Assembly: GCF_025152525.1 (NCBI RefSeq)
Contig: NZ_JALXXL010000003.1
Span: 1-64,000 of the forward strand
DNA from: Corynebacterium sp. p3-SID1056
Lineage (GTDB): Bacteria; Actinomycetota; Actinomycetes; Mycobacteriales; Mycobacteriaceae
DNA length: 64,000 nt
Direction of reading: 5' to 3'
Of the stretch, positions 35,739 through 44,294 are shown one piece after another. A program made the translations under genes and the position numbers. Position 1 is the first letter of the stretch. Every line of letters begins with the position of its first letter. Below the pieces are notes generated by a model, which had not been told where the DNA came from, searched no databases, and saw only the letters and a list, made by a program, of their open reading frames with translations.

Positions 35739-37009
35739 AGCGCTCCCCCGCCATCGTTGCCGCACTCGCTCTTACCCTCCCGCTGACTGCGTGCGTGGAA
35801 AACAGCACCGGCGACGCCATCGACGTCCAAGCGAAAGAAGACTCCTGCGCCGTCGCCACAAACTCGGTGGAATCCGGCACCAACACCTTCTCCATCACCA
35901 ACTCCGGCGAGCGCGTCACCGAGTTCTATCTGCTGGCCGAAGACGGCCTACGCGTCATCGCTGAGCGCGAGAACATCACGCCGGGCAGCACCGCAGACCT
36001 CACCGTCCAGCTCGAGCCGGGCTCCTACTTCACCGCCTGCAAGCCTGGCCTGCGCGGACCGAATATCGGCCAAGCAGAGTTCACCGTCACCGGCGAGCCG
36101 ATCACCTACGACGAATCCGACGAGAAGCGCTTCAACGAAGCACGCGACAATTACGTCAACTTTGTCAAGAACGAGGTAGCAGAACTGCTGCCAAAGGTCG
36201 AAGAATTCGCCGCAGCCTACGCCGCGGGTGACGACGACAAGGCCAAGGACCTCTACGCCACCACCCGCGTCCACTACGAACGCATCGAGCCAATCGCTGA
36301 GGCCCTCGGCGTCCTCGACGCACGCATTGACTACCGCGAAGTGGACTACATCGCCGAAGCCGACCAACTCAAGGAAGACGACCCGACGTTTACCGAATGG
36401 CTCGGCTTCCACCGCATGGAGAAGGACCTGTGGCCACCAGCTGCCGATGCCAAGAATGCTGACGGCGCACCCGCCCGCGAAGGTTGGGAGCCATCCTCGC
36501 CAGAGAAGCGCCGCGAGATCGCCGACGCACTCGTCGCTGACGTAGAGACGCTGAACGACACCGTGCAGGCCAACGACTTCGCTGCGGAAAACGACATCAC
36601 CGTCGACACCGTGTCCAACGGCGCGATGGGCCTGCTCGAAGAGGTAGCCACCACCAAGGTCACCGGCGAAGAAAACTGGTGGTCGCACAAGGACCTCTAC
36701 GACTTCCAGGCCAACATCCAAGGCTCCCGCATCGCCTTCGATATGGTCAAGAGCATCGCCGCCGAGCGCGGTGAAGAGGGCGCGAAGCTGGTCAGCGAGA
36801 TCGAGCAGCGTTTCGACGACATCCAGTCCCTCCTCGATGAATACGGCAGCCTGGAGACCGGCTACGTGGACTACGACGAAGTCGACGCCGGCCAGCAGGC
36901 GAAACTCACCCGCGCCATCGATGCGCTGCGCGAGCCGCTGTCCAACCTGACCGGCACTGTACTGGGGCTCAACGTTGATACTGCTGCAGATTCGGGGGCG
37001 GAATCCTAA
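35735..37009 (+). CDS. efeO: Iron-uptake lipoprotein EfeO
   Basis: A 424-residue exported protein. A signal peptide ends in the lipobox LTAC, so it is likely a lipoprotein. Residues 35-125 form a cupredoxin-like domain (EFYLLAEDGLRVIAERENITPGSTADLTV), and the rest is the imelysin/M75-type domain with GFHRMEKDLWPP and a late WWSHKDLYDF region; metal ligands such as His in GFHRMEK are present. It would bind iron outside the cell and hand it to EfeU. It overlaps efeU by four bases and precedes efeB. Confidence 0.94.
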   Translation: MKRSPAIVAALALTLPLTACVENSTGDAIDVQAKEDSCAVATNSVESGTNTFSITNSGERVTEFYLLAEDGLRVIAERENITPGSTADLTVQLEPGSYFTACKPGLRGPNIGQAEFTVTGEPITYDESDEKRFNEARDNYVNFVKNEVAELLPKVEEFAAAYAAGDDDKAKDLYATTRVHYERIEPIAEALGVLDARIDYREVDYIAEADQLKEDDPTFTEWLGFHRMEKDLWPPAADAKNADGAPAREGWEPSSPEKRREIADALVADVETLNDTVQANDFAAENDITVDTVSNGAMGLLEEVATTKVTGEENWWSHKDLYDFQANIQGSRIAFDMVKSIAAERGEEGAKLVSEIEQRFDDIQSLLDEYGSLETGYVDYDEVDAGQQAKLTRAIDALREPLSNLTGTVLGLNVDTAADSGAES

Positions 37010-37010
37010 A

Positions 37011-38261
37011 ATGAGCGGGTTCAACCGACGCACCTTCCTAGCTCTTGGCGGTGTCAGCGCCGCCGGCGCCGCCGCTGCCGCCTGCTCACGGGAAGAATCC
37101 CACGGGACATCTGGCGACATCGACGGTGCCGCGAACGACGAGTTGATCATCGACTTCGTCGGCGAGCACCAAGCCGGGATCATCAGTCCGATGCAAAACA
37201 GCCTCCACTTCGCGGCGTTCGACATGGACGAGAAAGCCTCCCGCGACGACTTGATCGACCTGTTGCAGCGCTGGACCGACGCTGCCCGACGGCTCACACT
37301 CGGCGGCGAAGTCAGCGCCAAGGGTGCGTTCGGCGGTGGCGCGGACTTCCCGCCCGACGATTCCGGCGAGGCCTTCGACCTGGGCCCATCTGCCCTCACC
37401 ATCACCATCGGGTTCGGCCGCAGCCTGTTCCGCGACCAATTCGGCTTGGCTAACAAACTGCCAACCGAGTTCACCGCAATGCCGCCGATGACCAACGACT
37501 TTCTCAACCGTGAGCAGTCCGACGGCGACATCTGCATCCAGGCATGCGCCAACGACCCACAGGTGGCCACTCACGCCATCCGCAACCTCACCCGCTTGGC
37601 CGTGCCCGATGCGGTGCTGCGCTGGAGCCAAATCGGGTTTGGCAAAGCCGCCGTGACCACCCGTGAGGAAAGCACCCCACGCAACCTCTTCGGCCAGAAG
37701 GACGGCACCGCGAACCTACGCGCCGAAGACACCGAAGCGTTGGACGAACACGTATGGATCCCGTCCGACTCCTCCCAACCCTGGGCAGCCGGCGGAACGT
37801 ACCTGACCGCCCGACGCATCGCCATGAACATCGAGGTGTGGGACACCCTCCAGCTCAAGGAGCAGGAGCGCGTCACCGGCCGCAACAAGTTTAAAGGTGC
37901 CCCGCTGACCGGCACCAACGAGTTCGACGAGCCGGACTTTTCGGCCACCAACGAGCGCGGCCGTCCCGTCATCGACCACGGCTCGCACGTGTTCAATGTG
38001 CACCCCGACCAAAACGGTGGCATCCGCATGCTGCGCCGTGCGTTCAACTTCGTCGATGGCTCCAACGAACAAGGACGCCTCGACGCGGGGCTGTTCTTCA
38101 TGGCGTTCACCCGCACCGTGGATAGGTTTGCCACAGTGCACCGATCCATGTCGCGAGACGAAATGCTTCTCGAATATCTCAAGACCACCAAAACCGGCAC
38201 CTACCTCATCCCACCCGGCGTGGGTGAGGCCGGTTTCGTCGGTGAAGGAATGTTTGCCTAG
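37011..38261 (+). CDS. efeB: Tat-exported DyP-type haem peroxidase EfeB
   Basis: A 416-residue DyP peroxidase that works with EfeUO to take iron or to oxidise Fe2+. A twin-arginine signal (NRRTFLALGGVSAAGAAAAAC) starts it. The DyP motif G-x-x-D-G appears as GQKDGTAN, followed by the haem-ligand His region (IDHGSHVFNVH) and the catalytic Arg within RMLRRAFN. The start ATG 37011 lies one base after the efeO stop; GGGGGCGG is the likely ribosome site. Nothing is missing compared with the family. Confidence 0.94.
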   Translation: MSGFNRRTFLALGGVSAAGAAAAACSREESHGTSGDIDGAANDELIIDFVGEHQAGIISPMQNSLHFAAFDMDEKASRDDLIDLLQRWTDAARRLTLGGEVSAKGAFGGGADFPPDDSGEAFDLGPSALTITIGFGRSLFRDQFGLANKLPTEFTAMPPMTNDFLNREQSDGDICIQACANDPQVATHAIRNLTRLAVPDAVLRWSQIGFGKAAVTTREESTPRNLFGQKDGTANLRAEDTEALDEHVWIPSDSSQPWAAGGTYLTARRIAMNIEVWDTLQLKEQERVTGRNKFKGAPLTGTNEFDEPDFSATNERGRPVIDHGSHVFNVHPDQNGGIRMLRRAFNFVDGSNEQGRLDAGLFFMAFTRTVDRFATVHRSMSRDEMLLEYLKTTKTGTYLIPPGVGEAGFVGEGMFA

Positions 38262-38443
38262 CTCCTGTCCTGTGTCTCGCCTTTGAGTCCTTTCACCGCC
38301 ACAACAACGCCCACGATGTAGGCCACAATCACTCCAAGGACACAGAGCAAACACAATGTTGAGGAAAATTCTAACGCCCATCTCCCTACAAGCTGGGTGA
38401 AAGCGGATTTCACGCTCTCCTCAGTGTCACCGGTATCAACCAT
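38258..38443 (-). CDS. Short membrane protein, possibly N-terminally truncated
   Basis: A 61-residue ORF starting MVDTGDTEESVKSAF with one C-terminal hydrophobic helix. In frame upstream the codons continue as HESWAFIAVTVFLFLAGFF, a second helix that is nearly the same as one in the 44072-44294 remnant. No start codon exists before the second TDT copy begins, so this gene probably lost its N-terminus when that copy arrived. It overlaps the efeB stop by four bases. Whether the shortened form is translated is not known. Confidence 0.45.
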   Translation of the reverse strand: MVDTGDTEESVKSAFTQLVGRWALEFSSTLCLLCVLGVIVAYIVGVVVAVKGLKGETQDRS

Positions 38444-38512
38444 AAAGAAGCCGGCTAGGAAGAGAAAGACCGTTACCGCGATGAAGGCCCAAGACTCGTG
38501 AGGTGGCAGGCC

Positions 38513-38518
38513 TAGCGT
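38513..38518 (+). promoter_or_regulatory. Leaderless -10 box, TDT copy 2
   Basis: TAGCGT, seven bases before ATG 38526, in the same AGGCCTAGCGT context as the promoter of copy 1. Confidence 0.55.
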
Positions 38519-38525
38519 TAGTCCT

Positions 38526-39413
38526 ATGACGTTGCCAAAGTTCGGTCCCGCTTGGCCCGGCGCTTTAATGGGAACCTCGATTGCGTCGAGTTTGACTGGG
38601 TTACATGGATTTCATGTAGCCCAGCTCGTGTTTGCGCTCATCGCGGCGGGGCTTCTCGTTGTGTTCACGGTCGGCGTGCGCAATGAGCCGCCGCGGCACC
38701 AGAACATGGCGGCGTGGGGCATGTACACGATGGGTCTGCTCGCGTGCGGCTCGGCGTGGACGGCACTCACGGGCAACGATGCGTTCTAGCTGATCAGCTG
38801 GTGGATCGGCGTGCCCCTGGCCATCATCGTGTGCTTGTGGCAACTCTGGGGTTTGTGGAAGCAGTCCGCGCACTACACCGAGCCTGCGTTCCCGTGGGGC
38901 TTGGCGCTCGTGTCCCCGATGGTCGCCGCGACATCCGCCGAGCAGCTCGCTACCCATCACGGCGAGTTTTATCACTACGCGGGTGAGCTGTGCTTCTTCC
39001 TCACGTTCTTCACCGCGATCCCGCTCTTCCTCTACTGCTACTGGACCCGCACGCGCCCGCGTGGTGCCGCCGCGGGTACAGCCGCGGGTACAGCGTGGAT
39101 TCCCCTCGGTGTTGTCGGCCAGTCGACGGCAGCATCAACATTGCTTTTCGACGCCCACCTGTACGGCCTCATCATGTTCACCCTCGGCGTACCGTGCGTC
39201 CTCTACGCCATGTACTGCTTCTACGAGGCTGTCCTCCACTGGGCGCCCTACGGTCCTGGTTAGTAGGGCTCTACCTTCCCCGTGGGCACCATGTGCTTGG
39301 GCGCTTGGGACGAAGGCTGGCAAGCACTTTCCTTGGCGCTCCTCGTGCTCTTGCTCCTCCACTGGGGTGTCTGCGCGGTGCGCTTTGGCTCCTGGGAACT
39401 AAGCCTGTGCTAG
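38526..39413 (+). pseudogene. SLAC1/TehA-type transporter, second copy with three in-frame amber stops
   Basis: This copy is exactly as long as the intact one (296 codons including stop) and aligns with it from MTLPKFGPAWPGALMGTS to the end, with no insertion or deletion. Three in-frame TAG codons interrupt it: 38787-38789 replaces Gln (CAG in copy 1), and 39261-39263 plus 39264-39266 replace the WW of the GPGWWGSTFPVG signature. All three are single-base transitions from the CAG/TGG codons of copy 1. Without suppression it would give an 87-residue fragment. The promoter is still intact. Confidence 0.85.
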
Positions 39414-39436
39414 ATGCATCGACCAGATGATGAGGA

Positions 39437-41170
39437 TCAGGCGCCCGGGGAACTCCCCGTCCGGCACGCCCACGACTCGGCATAGCGGCCGCCCTTCGCC
39501 AGCAATTCATCGTGCGTGCCCCGTTCTGCGACCGTCCCGTCCTCCGAAAGCACGACGATGAGGTCGGCATCGCGGATGGTGTGCAAGCGATGGGCGACGA
39601 CGATCACGGTGCGATCGCCGCGCAACGCCTCAATCGTGCCGACGATCGCCCGCTCAGTGGCCGCATCCAGCGAGGACGTCGGCTCGTCGAGAAGCACCAC
39701 CGGGGAATCCTTCAGAAGCGCCCGGGCGATGGCGAGGCGCTGCCGCTCGCCTCCCGACAGCAGCGTCCCCTCCTCCCCCACCGGGGTATCCCACCCGGAA
39801 GGCAGCAGCTCCACGATGCGGTCCACCCCGGAACGCCGGGCGGCCTCGCGCAAGCGGTCCCCGTCACCGGGCTCGGAACCGAATCCGGGGTCGGCGAAGA
39901 CCACGTTGTCCCGCACGGACGCGTCGAAAAGGAACGTCTCCTGGAACACCGGGGTCACCAGCGAGTTCACGCCGTCGGTGCCGATCCGAGGCAAGGGCAC
40001 CCCGCCGATGAGGATCTCCCCCGAGTCCGGATCATGAAAACGCGACAGCAGCCGCATGACCGTCGTCTTGCCCGCCCCCGACGGTCCTACTACGGCAACC
40101 AGCGCTCCCTGAGGTGCACGGAAGCTGACGCCGTCGAGAACCTTCTTATCTCCGTACCCGAAGCTCACGCCGCGGAACTCCACGTCATGCCCGTCGGGCA
40201 GCTCCGGTGCGGCAGGTTCGGGAAGAGCGGGGATTGCCCGCAGGTCACGCAACGCAGCCAACGTGTTGCGGCCCGCACCGAAACCGCCGGACAACGCTCC
40301 CGCCGTGGTGATCGGTCCGGTGAACTGGACGAGCACGATGAGCATCGGCGCCAAATGCGCCGGCGCCATCCCGCCCGTCGCGGCGACTGCCACGGCGACG
40401 ATCACCGCCGCTGTGAACACCGCATGGACGACCGAACCCAACCGTCCGATGGCCGCCCCCTGCGTCGACGTCGCCTTCGCGAACGCATCGTGTTGGGCCT
40501 GGATCGCCTCATCCACCATCGCGTCCGCCGCCGAACCGTCGCCCGCGGCGCGAATTGCCTGCTGGCCGCGGGTGAACTCGATCAGCCTGCCGGAGACGGC
40601 AGCGACGGCCTCAGCATGCGCTTCGTCCGACTCCCCGCCGACCCGGCCAATGGCCCGGTAGGCGAAGAAGAGCACCGGCGCCGACGCGACAAGAACCAAA
40701 CCGACGCGCCAATCCACCGCCAGAATTCCGAAGGCGATGACGGTCGGCGTAACCACCGCGGCGATGACGGGCCGCAGGATCACGTGCGGCACGGACGCCG
40801 CGAACGCGATCCCCGACGACGCCATCTCCGAAAAGCGGCCGGCCGTGGACTTGGTGACGTACCCGAGTGGCAACGTCAGCACGCGTTCGCCCAGAGAACG
40901 CAGCAGGGACGACAGCACCGCTGCGGAATTCGCCCTGCCGACCGTCCCCGCGGCGAGGGACAGCACCGCATGGGCGGCCGCGAGGCCGGCGATGACGCCG
41001 GTGAAACGCCACGCCGTCGCATCATCTCCCTCGGCCAGAGCCGACAGCAGCGGCAGCAGCGCGACGAACGCCGCTCCCTGGGCCAGCGCGGCAAGCGTGG
41101 CCAACGCAATGAGCCACACCAGCGTCATTCTCGAGCGCCGATCCGTCATCGACCACAAGTCTCGAATCAT
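39437..41170 (-). CDS. ABC exporter-fold transporter, YbtPQ/IrtB-like subunit
   Basis: A 577-residue half-transporter: six membrane helices (about 15-290) and a nucleotide-binding domain with Walker A GPSGAGKTT, signature LLSGGERQRLAIARALL, Walker B VVLLDEPTSSLDA and the H-loop His in VVAHRLHTI. The partner is the 592-residue protein encoded upstream, with a four-base overlap. This pair resembles YbtP/YbtQ and IrtA/IrtB, exporter-shaped transporters that import siderophores. Control by the perfect DtxR box at 43.8 kb supports an iron role. The exact substrate is unknown. Confidence 0.86.
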   Translation of the reverse strand: MIRDLWSMTDRRSRMTLVWLIALATLAALAQGAAFVALLPLLSALAEGDDATAWRFTGVIAGLAAAHAVLSLAAGTVGRANSAAVLSSLLRSLGERVLTLPLGYVTKSTAGRFSEMASSGIAFAASVPHVILRPVIAAVVTPTVIAFGILAVDWRVGLVLVASAPVLFFAYRAIGRVGGESDEAHAEAVAAVSGRLIEFTRGQQAIRAAGDGSAADAMVDEAIQAQHDAFAKATSTQGAAIGRLGSVVHAVFTAAVIVAVAVAATGGMAPAHLAPMLIVLVQFTGPITTAGALSGGFGAGRNTLAALRDLRAIPALPEPAAPELPDGHDVEFRGVSFGYGDKKVLDGVSFRAPQGALVAVVGPSGAGKTTVMRLLSRFHDPDSGEILIGGVPLPRIGTDGVNSLVTPVFQETFLFDASVRDNVVFADPGFGSEPGDGDRLREAARRSGVDRIVELLPSGWDTPVGEEGTLLSGGERQRLAIARALLKDSPVVLLDEPTSSLDAATERAIVGTIEALRGDRTVIVVAHRLHTIRDADLIVVLSEDGTVAERGTHDELLAKGGRYAESWACRTGSSPGA

Positions 41171-42945
41171 CGGTTCCCCGCCTTTTCATCGTCTGATTCA
41201 GTGCCCCGCGGGGCGGATGGTTCGTCGTCGAGCGCGAACGCGCGCCACAAATCCCGGTAACGGCCACCGCGCGCGAGCAACTCGTCGTGGGTACCCGCCT
41301 CCGCGACCGCTCCCCCATCGAGAACGAGGATGCGGTCGGCGTTGCGGATCGTGCTCAACCTGTGCGCGATCACAATCACCGTCCGCGAACGGGCCAAACG
41401 CTCGATTGCGGACTGGATGAGGGCCTCGGAAGCCGGATCCGCGTAAGCGGTTGCCTCGTCGAAGATGAGCACCGGCGCGTCCGTGACAATCGACCTCGCG
41501 ATGGCCACGCGCTGCGCCTCACCACCGGAAAAGGTCACGTCGACGTTGACCACCGAATCCAGGCGCTTCGGCAGCGCCGCGATGACCGCATCGAGGTTCG
41601 CGAGCTTCGCGGCCGCCATGATTTCGTCGTCGGTGGCGTCTCTCCTGGCCAGCCGGATGTTTTCCCGCAACGGCAGCGTGAACAACTGCGGATCTTGGAA
41701 CACCACCGACACCGAGCGGTGCACGTCGCGCACGGCGATGTCGCGAAGATCGACGCCGCCCAGTAGCACCGAGCCTTCAACGGGGTCGTGGAAACGCGCC
41801 AACAGCCGGGCGACGGTGGACTTTCCGGAACCGGAGGACCCCACCAGCGCAGTGAGGGTCCCTGGTTCGAACGTCGCGCACATCCCGTCGAGGACCCGCG
41901 GCCCATCGCCGTAGGAGAAGACCAGGTTCCGGACCTCGAGTACGCCTCCGCGTGCGGGCACCGGATCGGCGGGCTCGGCGATCGGCGGCGTGCCCAGCAC
42001 CTCCGCGATGGACTTCAGGGCGGCGATCCCCGCGATGATGGGTTCGGAGTTCATGGCCACCCGCACGATCGCCGCGGAGAGTCCAAGGCTGAGAACCAGC
42101 CCGGCGACGAGACCCTCCGGTATGCCGCCCGCGGCGTCCCTCAGAGCGAGGCCGGCCCCGCACACCACTGCGAGGACTGTGGTCGGGGACGTCACCACGT
42201 CGATGAGCCCGAGATAGATGTTCGACTGCCGGGACCAGGCGGACCACGCGCGGACGAACGACAACGCCGCGGCATCGTAGCGACCCGCGCCCTGGTTGGC
42301 GCGTCCGAAGGACTTCATCACCGGGATACCGCGCACCAACTCGATGACCGCGGCCGTCACTCCTTCGGAGGCTCGCTCGTAGTCGCGCTGAAGACCGGCT
42401 CCGCGCGAAATCATCACGCCCATCAGGGCGAAGGTGACCAGCACGGGGACGACCGCCACCGCCGCGATCCGCCAATCCACCGCGACGAGCGCGATGAGGG
42501 AAAGCAGGGGAACCAGCACCGCCACCACGGTCTCACCGACGGTGTGGCCCATGAGCTGGTGGACAGCCGCGACGTCCTTCTCAACCGACTCGATGATTCC
42601 CGACGAGCGCCGGGCGTCCAGCCAGCCCAGCGGTAACTTCCGGATTTGGGCGACCAGCCGGCGCCGGAGGTGGAGCTGCAAGTCGTTATCCGCCCGGTGC
42701 GAGAGCATGCCGGCGGCGCCGTCCGCGGCCATGCGCACCGTTGCGGCGACGACGATGACAGCCACGGACAACCACGTCCGATGCTCCGGGGCCTCCGGGT
42801 ACGTCATCGCGATGTCGATGATGCCGACCAGCGAAGCGACGGTAGCCACCGACGACAGGACGGATAACGCGACCACCGCACGCATCCGGCTCCGAATTGG
42901 GGCGAGCAGCGACCACGGGCCTACGGTCCCGTCCACGGCGCTCAC
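41167..42945 (-). CDS. ABC exporter-fold transporter, YbtPQ/IrtA-like subunit
   Basis: A 592-residue half-transporter with a six-helix domain and an ATPase domain: Walker A GSSGSGKST, signature FSGGEAQRVAIARSIV and Walker B LIFDEATAYADPASE. The DEATAYADP wording is characteristic of the siderophore-importing YbtPQ/IrtAB subgroup. There is no siderophore-reducing domain at the N-terminus, unlike mycobacterial IrtA. The GTG start at 42945 overlaps the preceding stop (GTGA), and the stop overlaps the next ATG. It belongs to a five-ORF operon led by two tiny ORFs. Confidence 0.87.
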   Translation of the reverse strand: MSAVDGTVGPWSLLAPIRSRMRAVVALSVLSSVATVASLVGIIDIAMTYPEAPEHRTWLSVAVIVVAATVRMAADGAAGMLSHRADNDLQLHLRRRLVAQIRKLPLGWLDARRSSGIIESVEKDVAAVHQLMGHTVGETVVAVLVPLLSLIALVAVDWRIAAVAVVPVLVTFALMGVMISRGAGLQRDYERASEGVTAAVIELVRGIPVMKSFGRANQGAGRYDAAALSFVRAWSAWSRQSNIYLGLIDVVTSPTTVLAVVCGAGLALRDAAGGIPEGLVAGLVLSLGLSAAIVRVAMNSEPIIAGIAALKSIAEVLGTPPIAEPADPVPARGGVLEVRNLVFSYGDGPRVLDGMCATFEPGTLTALVGSSGSGKSTVARLLARFHDPVEGSVLLGGVDLRDIAVRDVHRSVSVVFQDPQLFTLPLRENIRLARRDATDDEIMAAAKLANLDAVIAALPKRLDSVVNVDVTFSGGEAQRVAIARSIVTDAPVLIFDEATAYADPASEALIQSAIERLARSRTVIVIAHRLSTIRNADRILVLDGGAVAEAGTHDELLARGGRYRDLWRAFALDDEPSAPRGTESDDEKAGNR

Positions 42946-43361
42946 TTGCCCGCCTCCCCGATCGCGCTTTTCTTCGTGAGAGTGCAGAAGTACACCATGC
43001 CGGCGTGTGAGGCTCCGCCCAGCTTCAGCCCGTTGGCTTCGGCGAGGTCCTCGACCTCGCTGCCCGGGAACACCCGGTGGCCCATCTTCGCAATGACGGC
43101 CATGTCGACCCGCTCGTTCACGTCGGGATCCTCGGCGAACGTCTGCACGTAAGCGATGCTGCCATCGGCGAGCAGCGCGGCGACCCTGCCGAGCGGCGCG
43201 AGGACGTCGGCGACGTGGAATTCCGTCCGGGCCCCGAGCCCTTCGACGGCGGCGTCCATCGGTTCACGCGCATAGCGGCTGAGGAACCTCGGCTGGACCT
43301 TGTCCTCATAGGCCGCGAGGAGTCTGCGGTTGTTCTGGACGATCTGGGCAATCGACTTCAT
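42942..43361 (-). CDS. Methyltransferase-like fragment/short protein of iron operon
   Basis: A 139-residue protein. Sequence such as VFPGSEVEDLAEANGLKLGGASHAGMVYFCTLTK resembles the C-terminal half of a class I SAM methyltransferase, but the glycine-rich SAM motif is not seen, so it may be a shortened derivative. The N-terminal part is MKSIAQIVQNNRRLLAAYEDKVQPRFL. ATG 43361 overlaps the stop of the preceding 37-codon ORF (ATGA), and its own stop overlaps the ABC gene. A working enzyme is uncertain; position suggests a role in handling the ABC pair's substrate. Confidence 0.6.
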   Translation of the reverse strand: MKSIAQIVQNNRRLLAAYEDKVQPRFLSRYAREPMDAAVEGLGARTEFHVADVLAPLGRVAALLADGSIAYVQTFAEDPDVNERVDMAVIAKMGHRVFPGSEVEDLAEANGLKLGGASHAGMVYFCTLTKKSAIGEAGK

Positions 43362-43471
43362 CTGGTTCTGTCTCCGGGTGTGTGGGCCGCGTCCACGCGG
43401 CGGTTTCGGGTTAGGTGATCGGGTTCGCGGGCCGTCGTCGGCGGTGCCGCCCCCGTGGACGTACCTGTCAT
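43358..43471 (-). CDS. Tiny ORF B (37 residues) in DtxR-controlled operon
   Basis: A 37-residue ORF (MTGTSTGAAPPTTAREPDHL..) rich in Thr, Arg and Pro, without a membrane helix or cysteine. No family is recognised. It is supported only by the gene arrangement: its ATG overlaps the stop of ORF A (ATGA) and its TGA overlaps the ATG of the next gene (ATGA). Such double coupling is unlikely by chance. It could be a small secreted or modified peptide, or only a coupling leader. Confidence 0.45.
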   Translation of the reverse strand: MTGTSTGAAPPTTAREPDHLTRNRRVDAAHTPGDRTR

Positions 43472-43728
43472 GCAGACTCCCCCGGCCTCGTTTTCACGGC
43501 GATGCCTAAGAACCAGGCCGCGCAAACCACCAAACCCGTAGCTCCGGTGCCGTTGACGGCCTCGCCGGCCGCGGATACGGGGTGTGCCCGGCGATTCCGT
43601 GCAGGAGGGGACGGACACCGGCCGGAGGATGTGCCAAACGGGGTTCCCCGCGTTCGCGTCGCCCCCCCTCTCGGCCGACTCGTCGACTCATTGGTCGCTG
43701 TGGTGGGTTCATCAGCCACAAGCGGCAC
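43468..43728 (-). CDS. Small ORF A (86 residues) heading the DtxR-controlled operon
   Basis: An 86-residue ORF starting at GTG 43728 with a good ribosome site (GAGAGGG, eight bases upstream). The N-terminal half is Arg/Pro/Ser/Thr-rich and looks disordered; residues 58-75 (GATGLVVCAAWFLGIAV) form one hydrophobic segment. No family is recognised. It is the first ORF behind the perfect DtxR box and its stop overlaps the next ATG. It might be a small membrane-anchored protein of the siderophore system, or a decayed remnant of a longer gene. Confidence 0.45.
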   Translation of the reverse strand: MPLVADEPTTATNESTSRPRGGATRTRGTPFGTSSGRCPSPPARNRRAHPVSAAGEAVNGTGATGLVVCAAWFLGIAVKTRPGESA

Positions 43729-43765
43729 TGTGTTGCCCTCTCAGAAGATAATAACCATTCTTGTG

Positions 43766-43784
43766 TTAGGTTAGCCTAACCTCG
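43766..43784 (-). promoter_or_regulatory. DtxR iron-repressor box, near-perfect
   Basis: TTAGGTTAGCCTAACCTCG matches 17 of 19 consensus positions and is a clean palindrome in its core. It stands 38 bases before the GTG start of small ORF A and should make the five-ORF ABC operon iron-repressed. Confidence 0.9.
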
Positions 43785-44071
43785 CATTTGGATCAAGTCC
43801 CGTCTCGTACGTTTGATGGACATTGCTGAAACCGAGATCGCGCAAAACCAGCACACCATTGAGTGGCGCGTGGACGAAGACCAAGGATGAGCGTAAGAAT
43901 CCGCAGGCGTCGTTAACAATCTTCTCGATGAATCAGCCTGTAAATCCGGGAAATCCCCGTACTCAGAGGACGATCACTATCCCGCAGGAGTGGGAGCAGA
44001 AGGCTTCTCCGGATAAGCGCTCTGGTAATGGCCCGAAACCGAAGGTGCGGGCATGTCCCAAAATGGCACGG
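43785..44071. other. Degenerate non-coding stretch
   Basis: About 290 bases between the DtxR box and the next remnant. A 24-codon ORF (MDIAETEIAQNQHTIEWRV..) starts at 43815 and ends at TGA, and a second frame reads through much of the stretch, but I recognise no protein family and no transfer-element ends. I treat it as eroded sequence. Confidence 0.4.
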
Positions 44072-44294
44072 CTATGGATCCGGCGCTCGGTCAAGGGATT
44101 CCGGCGCCCTTTCACCGCCATCGACCATAAAGAAGCCAGCCAGGAAGAGAAACACCGCTACCGCGATGAAAGCCCAGGATTCCCGCCGTCCGACCACCCC
44201 AAACATGACCCACCCCAGGGTAAAAGAACGCCACGCCCAACAGGCCCAAGACAAGCGCCGCGACGGAGTTGAGGCGGACATTCCGGTAGTTCAT
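44072..44294 (-). pseudogene. Small two-helix membrane protein, frameshifted
   Basis: From ATG 44294 (MNYRNVRLNSVAALVLGLLGVAFFYPGV), with a leaderless-type -10 TAGGAT seven bases upstream, the first helix is intact. At about 44220 the frame shifts by one base in GTGGGTC; the next frame goes on as RESWAFIAVAVFLFLAGFFMVDGGE and ends at 44072. Joined, it makes a two-helix protein of about 74 residues. The second helix is nearly the same as that read at 38440-38500, so the two are paralogues. Confidence 0.6.
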
